From NCBI GenBank assembly GCA_018268675.1, contig JAFDWB010000005.1:1-64000 (forward strand): a stretch of 64,000 nucleotides of DNA, in the 5' to 3' direction. Below are positions 36,742 through 44,633 of this stretch, one piece after another. Source of the stretch: Actinomycetota bacterium. Lineage in GTDB: Bacteria > Actinomycetota > Thermoleophilia > Solirubrobacterales > 70-9. Position 1 is the stretch's first letter; every line of letters begins with the position of its first letter. The translations under genes and the position numbers were made by a program. A model generated the notes under the pieces. It saw only the letters and a program-made list of their open reading frames with translations. It made no database searches and had not been told where the DNA came from.

Positions 36742-36753
36742 ATGTTCGTGAAG
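36730..36753. promoter_or_regulatory. LexA (SOS)-type operator
   Basis: The 24-bp perfect palindrome with centre CGAACATATGTTCG matches the Gram-positive/actinobacterial SOS-box consensus CGAAC-N4-GTTCG. It lies between the minus-strand small-gene pair and the plus-strand coiled-coil gene at 36865, upstream of the E2-E1-JAB-patatin operon. Control by LexA is established for such boxes; which direction it serves here is inference. Confidence 0.75.
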
Positions 36754-36864
36754 AGTTGCTTGCGTGGCAAGCGACCTGTAGGTCGGTCGAGGCGGTCCAT
36801 AACGCGGTTTTTGCGGGGCGACAGGCGGCGGGTCACTGTCCGTCGCGCGCCATACGCTGCATTT

Positions 36865-37353
36865 GTGGGTGCCCCCCTGGAAGCGGCCGCGGAAACGGCA
36901 GATCGAGAACGCCTCATGGCGGAGTACACGTCGATGGCGGCGAACGTCTCCGAGCAGCGCGAGCGCGCGGAGCGTCTGCAGGGCCTGGCCGACGACGCGC
37001 GCATCCAGGCCGAGGCACAGGAAGCGGCACTACGCGAGTTGGGCGAGCTCGTCGGGATCGACTCCCAGTTGCGACTCGAGCAGCTCGACTCCCGCCTAGG
37101 CGGCCAGCGACTGCAGGAGATCGCCGTCCAGGTGTTGGCCGAGCAGAATCCCGGCGGCGAACCGATCCACTACAAGGACTGGTACCGGCTGCTGCGGGAG
37201 GCGGGATACGTCGTCTCCGGCAAGGATCCGCAGGCGACCTTCCTCTCCTCCGTCTCGCGCTCGCCGCATGTCCGCGCGGTCGGGAACCGGACCGGCCTCT
37301 ACGTCGTCGCCGACGACGGTCGCGCCGACGACGAAGCCGCGACCGCGGCCTGA
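36865..37353 (+). CDS. Coiled-coil protein with C-terminal HARE-HTH-like winged helix
   Basis: 162 residues from GTG 36865 (ATG 36916 is an alternative). Residues 12-75 form a charged coiled coil (SEQRERAERLQGLADDARIQ). Residues 90-150 carry HYKDWYRLLREAGYVVSGKD and FLSSVSRSPHVRAVG, the pattern of HARE-HTH domains found with restriction enzymes and chromatin proteins. It lies 155 bases upstream of the metallo-beta-lactamase gene. Probably a DNA-binding accessory; link to the following operon unproved. Confidence 0.65.
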   Translation: MGAPLEAAAETADRERLMAEYTSMAANVSEQRERAERLQGLADDARIQAEAQEAALRELGELVGIDSQLRLEQLDSRLGGQRLQEIAVQVLAEQNPGGEPIHYKDWYRLLREAGYVVSGKDPQATFLSSVSRSPHVRAVGNRTGLYVVADDGRADDEAATAA

Positions 37354-37508
37354 GTCTCGTCTCACCTGAAGGACCTGGCGACCGCGAGGGCGGCGGCAGT
37401 TTCCTCGTCGCCGCGACCGTCTGTAGATACAGCAGCTAGAAGCATCCGGGCGCCTCGCTACCTTCTTTGGAGACGGGCAGAGTATCTATCGAGGAGGCAC
37501 CGACACCG

Positions 37509-38663
37509 ATGAGTGAATTCGAACTTCCCGAGCGCGGCATCGTCTTCTGGGCGGTGGGCGTCGGCGACAGCACGACCGTCGTGGTCGACGAGGAGGCGAT
37601 CCTCCAGATCGACCTGCATCACCTGGAGTCGGCGGAGGAGGACGACGACCCGCGGGTCCCGATCGTCGACCGACTGGTCGAACTCCTCCCGGAACGCGAC
37701 GGGAAGCCCTACCTGGCGACCTTCGCGGCCACCCATCTCGACAAGGACCACATCCTCGGCTTCGCCGAGCTGCTCGACCGGGTGACGATCGGAGATCTGT
37801 GGTTCACGCCGAAGGTCTTCCGCGATGTCGACGAAGGCGAGCTCTGCGACGACGGCAAGGTGTTCGTCGATGAGGCCGAACGGCGGATCGATGTCGTCAA
37901 GGGCGACGACAGCGCCGGCTCGGGCGACCGCATCCGGATCATCGGCCACGACGACCTGCTCTCCGAACCGCCCTACTCCGACCTGCCGGCGGAGACCTTC
38001 ATCAGGCCGGGCGAGTTCATCACCGCGCTCGACGGCACCGACCACGTCGACGTCTTCCGCGCCTTCGTCCACGGCCCCTTCAAGGACGACGGCTCCAAGG
38101 AGCGCAACGACACCAGCCTCGCCCTCCAGATCACGCTGAAGGAGGGCACGGAGACGCTGAACGCGCTCACCTTCGGCGATCTCCGCTATCCCGACCTGAA
38201 GGCCATCTTCGACCGCTCGGAGGCCGACGACCTTCTCTGGCACGCGATGCTCGCGCCGCACCACTGCTCGAACGGGGCGATGTACTGGGCCGACGAGACC
38301 GGCGGTGAGGCGAAGCTGAAGCGCGACATCCTCGACGCGATGGAGGAGGCAGCCGAGGAGACCTCGATCGTCGTCGTCTCCGCCGACAAGATCCCGACGG
38401 GCAACAAGGCCGGCGACAATCCGCCACACGCGAAAGCGGCGAACCGCTACCGCGAGATCGCCTCCGACGGGGTCATCTGCACCGGCCAGCACCCGAGCGC
38501 CGAGGCGCCGGAGCCGATCGTCTTCGAGGTCTCCGCGGAGGGCGCCGGCCTGCGCGACGCCGCACTGGTCGAGGCGAGCATGTCGAAGCTCGCCAAGGAG
38601 ATCGGCGAAGCCCGCGGCGAAGACGAGGTGCCCGCCGGTCGGGTCGGCTTCGGGCGGCGGTGA
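37509..38663 (+). CDS. Metallo-beta-lactamase-fold hydrolase, ComEC-like, coupled to E2-E1-JAB-patatin
   Basis: A 384-residue MBL-fold protein. The metal motif is ATHLDKDH (HxDxDH, as in ComEC/Rec2-type enzymes, near residue 78); later ligands are likely in APHHCSNGAMYW and the histidine-bearing GQHP. It begins GIVFWAVGVGDSTTV. ATG 37509 has GAGGAGG 11 bases upstream. Its stop overlaps the next gene's GTG (GTGA), so the two are translationally coupled. MBL folds hydrolyse esters, amides or phosphodiesters; here it might cut a conjugate, nucleotide or lipid product. Confidence 0.85.
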   Translation: MSEFELPERGIVFWAVGVGDSTTVVVDEEAILQIDLHHLESAEEDDDPRVPIVDRLVELLPERDGKPYLATFAATHLDKDHILGFAELLDRVTIGDLWFTPKVFRDVDEGELCDDGKVFVDEAERRIDVVKGDDSAGSGDRIRIIGHDDLLSEPPYSDLPAETFIRPGEFITALDGTDHVDVFRAFVHGPFKDDGSKERNDTSLALQITLKEGTETLNALTFGDLRYPDLKAIFDRSEADDLLWHAMLAPHHCSNGAMYWADETGGEAKLKRDILDAMEEAAEETSIVVVSADKIPTGNKAGDNPPHAKAANRYREIASDGVICTGQHPSAEAPEPIVFEVSAEGAGLRDAALVEASMSKLAKEIGEARGEDEVPAGRVGFGRR

Positions 38664-41600
38664 GCAAAGGCCAGCAACTCGCGCTCAGACAGCTCGAGGC
38701 GATCGCCGCCGCCGGCGAAGGTCTCGAAATCCTGTCGGTCCGCGAGCCCGAGTCCGAGGAGGATTCGCTCGTCGCCGAGGTCTCGCTCGACTGCGGCGGC
38801 TTCGAGCAACGCGACGGCGGGATCGTCCTGCGCCAACGCGAGCGTGTCGAGCTCTTCGTCGCCGCGGACTTCCCCTGGGCGGCCCCCTCGGTCATCTCGG
38901 CGCACCGGCGCTGGGCCGGATCCCCACATGTCCAGTGGGCGAGGCTGCTCTGCCTCTACCAGGCCGGGTCCGAATGGCGGCCGGAGGACGGGATGTTCGG
39001 ACTCCTGGAACGACTGGAGATGTGGCTGCGCCGGGCCGCCCTCGGGGAGCTGGACCCCGTCGGGGCACCTCTTCATCCACCGGCGGTATACGTGAGCGGT
39101 GATGCGCCGCGCCTCGTGGTGCGCGCCGACGCACCCGAGGTCGGCGATCGACCCTGGCTCGGGATGGCACGCACCCGTCGGGCGAGCGACATGCGCATCG
39201 ACGTCGTCGGCTGGAGCGCGGATCTGGGGGAGGACGGCGAGCGGCTCGTCCCCGCCGTCCTCCTGCCGACGCCGATCGACTGGGAGTACCCCGAAGACGC
39301 CCGGGCGCTCCTGGATGCGCTCGCCGATCGCGGTGTGCGGTGGGGACTACTGCTCGCCCTCCTTCGGCTCGGCTCGTTGAGCTGGCCCGAGGGCTCCGGG
39401 ATGCCGCTGATCGTCGGCTCGCCGATGCGCCGCGGTGCCGACGGCACCCGAAGGCAACATGTCGCCGCCTGGTACTTCAAGCCGCGGATCACCTGGGGCA
39501 TCCGCGCCTCACTCGCCGCCCTGTCCGAAGACGACACGCGCAAGAAGAAAGGCGAGGAGCTCGAGGAGATCCTCGCCGAATGGGCCGACAATGCGAGCGT
39601 CGCCTGGTGTCGGGTCGACGAGGTCCGACCGGAGGTGACCGAGCGGCGTGACTCCGGGTCCTCCCTGCATCGGGTGTTCGCCGGTAAGAAGGTCTGCCTC
39701 TGGGGATGCGGCGCGATCGGCGGGCACGTCGCGGAATGGCTGGTCCGCGCCGGCGTCGCGCAGCTCGACCTCTACGACAAAGGCGTCGTCTCGGCCGGCA
39801 TCCTCGCGCGCCAGCCCTACGTAGACGCAGACATCGGGCGGGCAAAGGCGCGGGCGCTTGCCGACAGGCTCACCACGATCGACCCCGACGTGGTGATCAA
39901 CGCCCGCGTCGAGAACGTCCTCAAGGGCCCGCTCAAGTCGCCCGACTGGCACGACGGCGCCGACTTCGTCATCGACGCCACCGCGGCGCCCCTCGTCGCC
40001 TCGAAACTCGAGGCGGTGAGACGCGAGCACGGGAGCGGCGAGACGACGGTGATGGCGATGATCTTCGGTCACACCGCCGAGCATGGGATCTCGGTCCTGG
40101 CGCCTCCGGGCCACCCGGGCGGGCCCGCCGATCTCCTGCGCCGGGTCGGTCTTGCCTGCACCTCCCGACCCGGCCTTGGCGGCTTCGCGGAGGAGTTCTG
40201 GCCCGACCCACCGCGGGCCGACGACTTCCAACCGGAGCCCGGCTGCTCGGAGCCGACGTTCAGGGGCTCCGGTGCCGAGGTCGCAGCCCTCGCGGGCACC
40301 CTTCTGGCCGCCACCGCCTCCGACATCGCCGCAGACGCCTCCCGGGCGAGCGGGCGCCTCCTCGCCCTTCCCAGCGCCCCCCACCGGGGTCGTAGGCAGG
40401 CGAAGCTGAGGTGGGAGCCCGACACGGTGCTGGAGGACGGGCTCGGCCGCTACCAGGTCCGCGTCTCTCCCGCCGCGCTGCGGAGCATCCGTGCCGAGGT
40501 CGCCCGCAACGAACGCGCCGCCGACCGCCGGGCCGAGACCGGCGGGGTCCTCTTCGGCCGCCGCGACACCGCTGCCGGGGTCCTCTGGATCGACGAGGCA
40601 TCCGGCCCGCCGCCCGACAGCATCGCGAGCCCCGAGGAGTTCGTCTGCGGCACCGCCGGGGTGAAGGATCGTGACGAGGCGATCCGCAAACGGACCCGGC
40701 GCGCGACCGGCTTCGTCGGGATGTGGCATACGCATCCGGCCGGACCGGCGATCCCGAGCCCCCGCGACGTCGGCAGCATGGCCGAACTCGTCTCGATGGA
40801 GCCCCTGCCGGAGACCTTGATGGTGATCTGCGGCGGCGAGCCGGCGGCGAGCGAGATCGGCGCCTACGTCTTCGCACGCGAGGAGCTACCGAAGCCATTC
40901 GGGACACTGGTCGTCAGCGACCGGCGAGAGCCGGTGGCCGAGCCAGCTTCGCCTCCCCGCGATGTCGGGCTTGCGCTCTCCGGCGGAGGCTCCCGGGCGA
41001 TCGCCTTCCACCTCGGTTGTCTGCGCGCACTTCACGACCGGGGTGCGCTCGAGCGCGTCCGCGTCGTCTCCGGTGTCTCGGGCGGGGCGGTCGCGGCGGC
41101 CGCCTACGCCTTTGGCAATGGCAGCTTCGCCGATTTCGAAGAGGAGGTCGAAACGCTCCTGCGTCGGGGACTCGGGCGTGAGGTGGCACGGCGCGCGCTC
41201 CTCAGCCCTCGTCTGCTGAGCTCCACCGCGGCCCAGGTCGTCTCCGCCTCGACGGTGCTCGGCACGGCAGCGCGCTCGCGCCTCGGCCTCGGCGGCCAGC
41301 GCCCGCATCCGCCCGCGCGCCGCTGGGCGACCAGGACCGACGCCCTCGAGGCGACCCTGGCGGACCGGCTCTTCGACCAGCTCACCCTGAACTCACCACG
41401 GCGCGAGGGTCTCGACGTGATCCTCACCGCCTCGGACCTACGCAGCGGGTCGGCGGTCCGCTTCGGCAGCCGGGAAAGCGGGATCTGGCGCGCAGACCTC
41501 GGTCGCATCGCCGAACCGATCCAGGTCGCGACCGCGGTCGCCGCCTCGGCTGCGTATCCGCTCTTCCTGCCGAGCATCGATCGGGAGTTCGGCTTCGAAG

Positions 41601-42082
41601 GACGTGGCGGCGAGCGACGGCGAGCCCGGGTCGTGCTGAGCGACGGCGGGCTCTTCGACAACCTCGGCACGAGCTGCCTCGAGCCGGGGCGCTCATCGAA
41701 GTACTCCTACAACGTCTTCGACGTCGACTACGTCGTCGCCTGCGACGCAGGTCGCGGGATCCTGGGAGACGCCTTCCCGGTGACCGCCCTCGGCCGGCTC
41801 TCCCGTTCATTCGAGGTCACCCACCGGAAACTCCAGGACGGCGCTCGGGCGCGTCTTCACCGATTCGCGGCCGACGGGCACCTCGCCGGCTTCGCGATGC
41901 CCTACCTCGGACAGCAGGATCGGGCATTGCCCTACTTGCCGCCCGACCTCGTCTCCCGGGACGAGGTGGTCCGGTATCCGACGGACTTCTCACCGATGTC
42001 GCAGGCGAACCTCGACCTGCTGTCGCGCCGCGGGGAGCAACTGACCCACATCGTGATCGAGCGTTGGGTCGCCGGCCTCTGA
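38660..42082 (+). CDS. Four-domain fusion: E2-like (UBC) + E1/ThiF-like + JAB/JAMM peptidase + patatin phospholipase
   Basis: 1140 residues. (i) 1-140: bacterial E2-like domain, candidate catalytic C98 in ARLLCLYQAGSEW. (ii) about 340-575: E1/ThiF Rossmann fold, VCLWGCGAIGGHVAEWL (345-361), D373 and R384 in LYDKG...ARQ, D439; C500 is a candidate thioester Cys. (iii) about 590-745: JAB domain, E627 in ETGGVLFG, H690-x-H692-x7-S700-x2-D703 (complete JAMM). (iv) 765-1130: patatin, GGGSRA oxyanion loop, nucleophile S807 in GVSGG, D995 in SDGG. Residues 141-335 are a linker/unknown domain. All four active sites look intact. Type II CBASS uses Cap2 (E2-E1), Cap3 (JAB) and sometimes a patatin effector as separate proteins; here one chain combines the parts and no CD-NTase is seen. 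GTG start coupled to the MBL gene. Confidence 0.9.
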   Translation: MSKGQQLALRQLEAIAAAGEGLEILSVREPESEEDSLVAEVSLDCGGFEQRDGGIVLRQRERVELFVAADFPWAAPSVISAHRRWAGSPHVQWARLLCLYQAGSEWRPEDGMFGLLERLEMWLRRAALGELDPVGAPLHPPAVYVSGDAPRLVVRADAPEVGDRPWLGMARTRRASDMRIDVVGWSADLGEDGERLVPAVLLPTPIDWEYPEDARALLDALADRGVRWGLLLALLRLGSLSWPEGSGMPLIVGSPMRRGADGTRRQHVAAWYFKPRITWGIRASLAALSEDDTRKKKGEELEEILAEWADNASVAWCRVDEVRPEVTERRDSGSSLHRVFAGKKVCLWGCGAIGGHVAEWLVRAGVAQLDLYDKGVVSAGILARQPYVDADIGRAKARALADRLTTIDPDVVINARVENVLKGPLKSPDWHDGADFVIDATAAPLVASKLEAVRREHGSGETTVMAMIFGHTAEHGISVLAPPGHPGGPADLLRRVGLACTSRPGLGGFAEEFWPDPPRADDFQPEPGCSEPTFRGSGAEVAALAGTLLAATASDIAADASRASGRLLALPSAPHRGRRQAKLRWEPDTVLEDGLGRYQVRVSPAALRSIRAEVARNERAADRRAETGGVLFGRRDTAAGVLWIDEASGPPPDSIASPEEFVCGTAGVKDRDEAIRKRTRRATGFVGMWHTHPAGPAIPSPRDVGSMAELVSMEPLPETLMVICGGEPAASEIGAYVFAREELPKPFGTLVVSDRREPVAEPASPPRDVGLALSGGGSRAIAFHLGCLRALHDRGALERVRVVSGVSGGAVAAAAYAFGNGSFADFEEEVETLLRRGLGREVARRALLSPRLLSSTAAQVVSASTVLGTAARSRLGLGGQRPHPPARRWATRTDALEATLADRLFDQLTLNSPRREGLDVILTASDLRSGSAVRFGSRESGIWRADLGRIAEPIQVATAVAASAAYPLFLPSIDREFGFEGRGGERRRARVVLSDGGLFDNLGTSCLEPGRSSKYSYNVFDVDYVVACDAGRGILGDAFPVTALGRLSRSFEVTHRKLQDGARARLHRFAADGHLAGFAMPYLGQQDRALPYLPPDLVSRDEVVRYPTDFSPMSQANLDLLSRRGEQLTHIVIERWVAGL

Positions 42083-42168
42083 GTCGAGAGCCGAGGCCGA
42101 ACCGCCCTACCCTGGTGTGTCCCCGACTAGCTCCGCTGAATCTGAACCCGGCCCAAAGGGGGTTTGCG

Positions 42169-42560
42169 ATGACCGAGGCACAAGAGGAATTCGTCCGCCG
42201 ACTAACTGCCTGTCGCGAGGAGATCGTCGAAGCGAGCGGCGAACTCGACGCGATGGAGGGCCACGGCCCTGGAGGCGAACACGCGATCGGGGCCGCCCTT
42301 TCGGCCATCGATGCCGCTATCCAGGTCGAGATGGAATTCACCCTTCGATCGAAACTGAGCAAGGCGGTTGAGACACAGCGCGGCGATCCCGATTTGGCGA
42401 GTTCGAACCACCTAAGCCCCGGATTGGGCACTACTGCGGGTTCGTGCCCGAATCGCCGCATATCCGCGTGTATATCCGCGCATATCCGCCGCGATTCCGC
42501 CGGATTACCGGTTCCAACGCTTATGCTTTCTACCTGCAAATACGCTGTTTTTCGCATCGG
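42169..42560 (+). pseudogene. Small helical protein, 3' end lost at the attachment region
   Basis: From ATG 42169 (AAAGGGGG just upstream) a plausible helical protein runs MTEAQEEFVRRLTACREE...GALSAIDAAIQVEMEF for ~75 residues. It then reads with no stop through the repeat array and tRNA-Ala fragment to 42735. The natural end has probably been replaced at the element junction. Function unknown. Confidence 0.4.
42450..42505. repeat. Phased ATCCGC repeats on the left side of the tRNA-Ala fragment
   Basis: Units CATATCCGCG (42459), TATATCCGCG (42471), CATATCCGCC (42481) and a looser GATTCCGCC, spaced 10-12 bases. Read on the other strand they become GCGGATAT, similar to the GGATAG units to the right of the tRNA fragment. 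This inverted arrangement is typical of arm-type binding sites of a tyrosine integrase around a core. Confidence 0.55.
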
Positions 42561-42577
42561 ACCTCGGAGCCTGACCG

Positions 42578-42624
42578 CCTGGATCGCACCCAGGAGGTCG
42601 GCGGTTCGAATCCGCCTAGCTCCA
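42578..42624 (+). other. 3' fragment of tRNA-Ala (CGC): attachment-site core
   Basis: Anticodon arm CCTGG-ATCGCAC-CCAGG (anticodon CGC), variable AGGTC, T-arm GGCGG-TTCGAAT-CCGCC, 3' acceptor TAGCTCC and A. The D-arm and 5' acceptor strand are absent upstream, so it is not a functional tRNA. Fragments of tRNA 3' ends like this are the classical duplicated core (att) of tRNA-targeting integrative elements. Confidence 0.85.
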
Positions 42625-42760
42625 TCGACTCGAAGTCCCTGCAACGGCATGGTTTCGCCTTCCCGGGGCCGTTTCGAACCACCCCCCTGTTCACCCCCAC
42701 TTATTGCCACTAGTGGCAATTCACCGCGCGGATAGCCGGGGATAGCAGCCGATAGTCGGC
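42625..42760. other. Left-end module of the larger element (palindrome plus 10-bp-phased repeats)
   Basis: GAAGTCCCTGCAA at about 42632, the palindrome TGCCACTAGTGGCA at 42705-42718, then GATA at 42731, 42741 and 42751, exactly 10 bases apart (units ending CGGATA, GGGATA and CCGATA). The same order and spacing occur after tRNA-Thr at 24114-24240. Likely integrase or regulator arm sites. Confidence 0.6.
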
Positions 42761-42769
42761 GTTTTCAAC

Positions 42770-42799
42770 TCGCTTTCCCCGGACGCCAGAGCTACCGTC
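42770..42799 (+). promoter_or_regulatory. Element promoter with CAGAGCTA core
   Basis: CTCGCTTTCCCC...CCAGAGCTACCGTC, with TACCGT as a possible -10, nearly matches the reverse complement of 61446-61475. It would drive the plus-strand operon from 42937 onward. Confidence 0.5.
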
Positions 42800-42936
42800 G
42801 CGCCGCATCATCGCCAAACGGGCCCCCGGCGACGATGGCGACCAAGGTCGCCCGGGGGCATCCAAGACCGGCCCGACGAACCAAGCCTTCCGGGCGCGAC
42901 CGTCGACCGGTGCCCAAACGAGGGAGGACCCCGAAC

Positions 42937-43218
42937 ATGGCAAGAGGCAGCGATGGCCGACGCCCACCGGCCGAACTGATCCGGGCCGAGCGGGAGGCAC
43001 TCTTCGAGCTGCTGGACCGGTTCCCGGCCCAGCTTCGGATCGAGGACCTGACCGGACGGCTGACCCGCTTCGAGGCCGAGCCCACCTTCGGCGACAGCGA
43101 GCGGGCGAAGGAGTCGGTCGCCGAACTCGTCGGCTTCGGGCTCGCGTTGCGACGGGACGGATTCGTCGTCCCGACGATCGCGGCCATCCACTTCGATCTG
43201 CTCCTCGAGGGGCACTGA
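42937..43218 (+). CDS. Small winged-helix-like protein (element B, gene 1)
   Basis: 93 residues; LIRAEREALFELLDRFPAQLRIEDLTGRL then SVAELVGFGLALRRDGFVVPT, a winged-helix pattern like 24357-24620. AGGGAGGA lies 8 bases before the ATG. First gene of the operon that continues with the response regulator; probably a regulator of element genes. Confidence 0.72.
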   Translation: MARGSDGRRPPAELIRAEREALFELLDRFPAQLRIEDLTGRLTRFEAEPTFGDSERAKESVAELVGFGLALRRDGFVVPTIAAIHFDLLLEGH

Positions 43219-43221
43219 GCG

Positions 43222-43929
43222 ATGGGGCAACGGCGGACCGCGTTGATCGTCGTCGTCGAGCAGGACGCACTGGCACGGGCAAGCCTCTGCCAGAACCTCT
43301 ACAGGGACGGGTTCGACGCGCTGCCCGCCGCGACGGCAGAGGAGGCGCTGTCCTACTTCCAGACCGCCCGCCCGGAGGTCGTCGTGGTCGACCTCGGACT
43401 GCCCGACGCCGCAGGCTTCGAACTGATCCGCCGACTTCGCGACCCCGACATCCTGGACGGGCGGATCGACCCAGATCTCGCAATCCTCACGATCCGCCCC
43501 GGCGACGAGCCGGCTCGTCGGTTCCGGCCCTACCTCGGCGCGGACGGGAGCCTCGTCAGGCCCTTCGGGTACCCGGACCTCCGCCGTAGCCTGGAGGTGC
43601 TCGGCCGGCGAACCGCCCACGACTGGTCCCTGCCGATCATGGTCGGCGACCTCCGCATCGATCCTGCCCGTGGAAGGACGGTCACGGTACGCGACCGCCG
43701 AGTGGATCTCTCGAAGACCGAGTTCTTCCTGCTTCGGACCCTGGCGTCGGATCCGACGCGGCCCTTCACGCGGGAGCAGCTGATGAGCGACGTCCTGGGC
43801 CGGGCTCCCGACGCCGCCGGCCGCGCCATCGATCAGCACGCGGGCCACCTCCGCCACAAGCTCGATCCCGACGAGGGCCGATACGTCATCAGTTGCCACG
43901 GCGTCGGCTACAGGCTGGTGCGTGGATGA
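43222..43929 (+). CDS. OmpR-type response regulator, atypical receiver (element B)
   Basis: 235 residues. Receiver with phospho-acceptor in VVDLGLPDA, but the conserved Lys of the KPF motif is Arg (VRPFGYPDL), and the acidic pair reads EQD. The OmpR winged helix is complete (SKTEFFLLRTL, DQHAGHLRHKLDP, GVGYRLVR). No kinase gene is visible. The Lys-to-Arg change suggests a receiver that signals weakly or independently of phosphorylation. Confidence 0.87.
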   Translation: MGQRRTALIVVVEQDALARASLCQNLYRDGFDALPAATAEEALSYFQTARPEVVVVDLGLPDAAGFELIRRLRDPDILDGRIDPDLAILTIRPGDEPARRFRPYLGADGSLVRPFGYPDLRRSLEVLGRRTAHDWSLPIMVGDLRIDPARGRTVTVRDRRVDLSKTEFFLLRTLASDPTRPFTREQLMSDVLGRAPDAAGRAIDQHAGHLRHKLDPDEGRYVISCHGVGYRLVRG

Positions 43930-44633
43930 GCCCCCTCATCCGCCCGATCGACCCGCCCGGGCCCGACCGGCCTCGTATCGAGTCCCGCCCCTACCGGAGT
44001 GTGTCGGACCTGACCCTGCTGGCGGCGGTGGAGCGGGCGGGCAGACACACCCGCCACCCCGACAAGGGCGCCATCGCCCGCCTCCTGGGATTCGACTTCT
44101 CGGGCCCAGTGAGCCGCAGCCTGGAGAAGCAACTGCGTGGGCTCCGCGAGCGCGGCGCGCTGAGGTCGGAGACCGTCTATCGCCATCGACGGGAGGACTG
44201 GTTCCTGACGGAGGAGGGAGGCCGCCGGCTCGAGCAGGGACGCGGCGAGGCCGAGGCGCTGCCGGAGTCGCCGGAACACCGACAATGGCGGGCGGCCCGC
44301 GATCTGGCCGCCGGGCAACTCGACGAGGTCGTCGGGTCGGTCCTCGCGGCGCTCGGCGGCGCCGAGTCGGCGATCCGGACCCGCGCCACGGGCGATCTCG
44401 GCGCCACGGACCTGGCGCTTCTCCAACGTCTGCTCCGCTGGCGCCTCGACCGCCTCGGGGTGGTGCTCTACTGCCTGCGCGACTGGCCCGAGCCCGACGA
44501 CGACGTGAACGATCGCTGGGCCCGACCGCTGGTGTCGCCGGTGGAGCGATACGCGGGGAACCTCGACCTGCTGAACGCCACCGAGCAGGACGAGCTCGAC
44601 TGGCTGAACCCGCAGTTCGAGATGGACCGATGA
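43926..44633 (+). CDS. Winged-helix protein of unknown function (element B, paralogue 1)
   Basis: 235 residues; a PadR/MarR-like winged helix at about 25-100 (LTLLAAVERAGRHTRHPDKG, LRGLRERGALRSETVYRHRR, FLTEEGGRRL), followed by a helical region with LRWRLDRLGVVLYCLRDWPEPDD. Paralogous to the next gene. ATGA-coupled on both sides. Confidence 0.72.
   Translation: MSPLIRPIDPPGPDRPRIESRPYRSVSDLTLLAAVERAGRHTRHPDKGAIARLLGFDFSGPVSRSLEKQLRGLRERGALRSETVYRHRREDWFLTEEGGRRLEQGRGEAEALPESPEHRQWRAARDLAAGQLDEVVGSVLAALGGAESAIRTRATGDLGATDLALLQRLLRWRLDRLGVVLYCLRDWPEPDDDVNDRWARPLVSPVERYAGNLDLLNATEQDELDWLNPQFEMDR

Noticed and set aside
36730-36753. Palindrome as a transcription terminator
   Set aside because: It has no U-tract, lies between divergent gene starts and matches the LexA-box consensus instead.
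37509-42082. A complete CBASS operon
   Set aside because: E2, E1, JAB and patatin parts are present, but no CD-NTase gene can be found in the neighbourhood.
42578-42624. Functional tRNA gene
   Set aside because: The D-arm and the 5' acceptor strand are missing upstream, so only the 3' part of tRNA-Ala exists.
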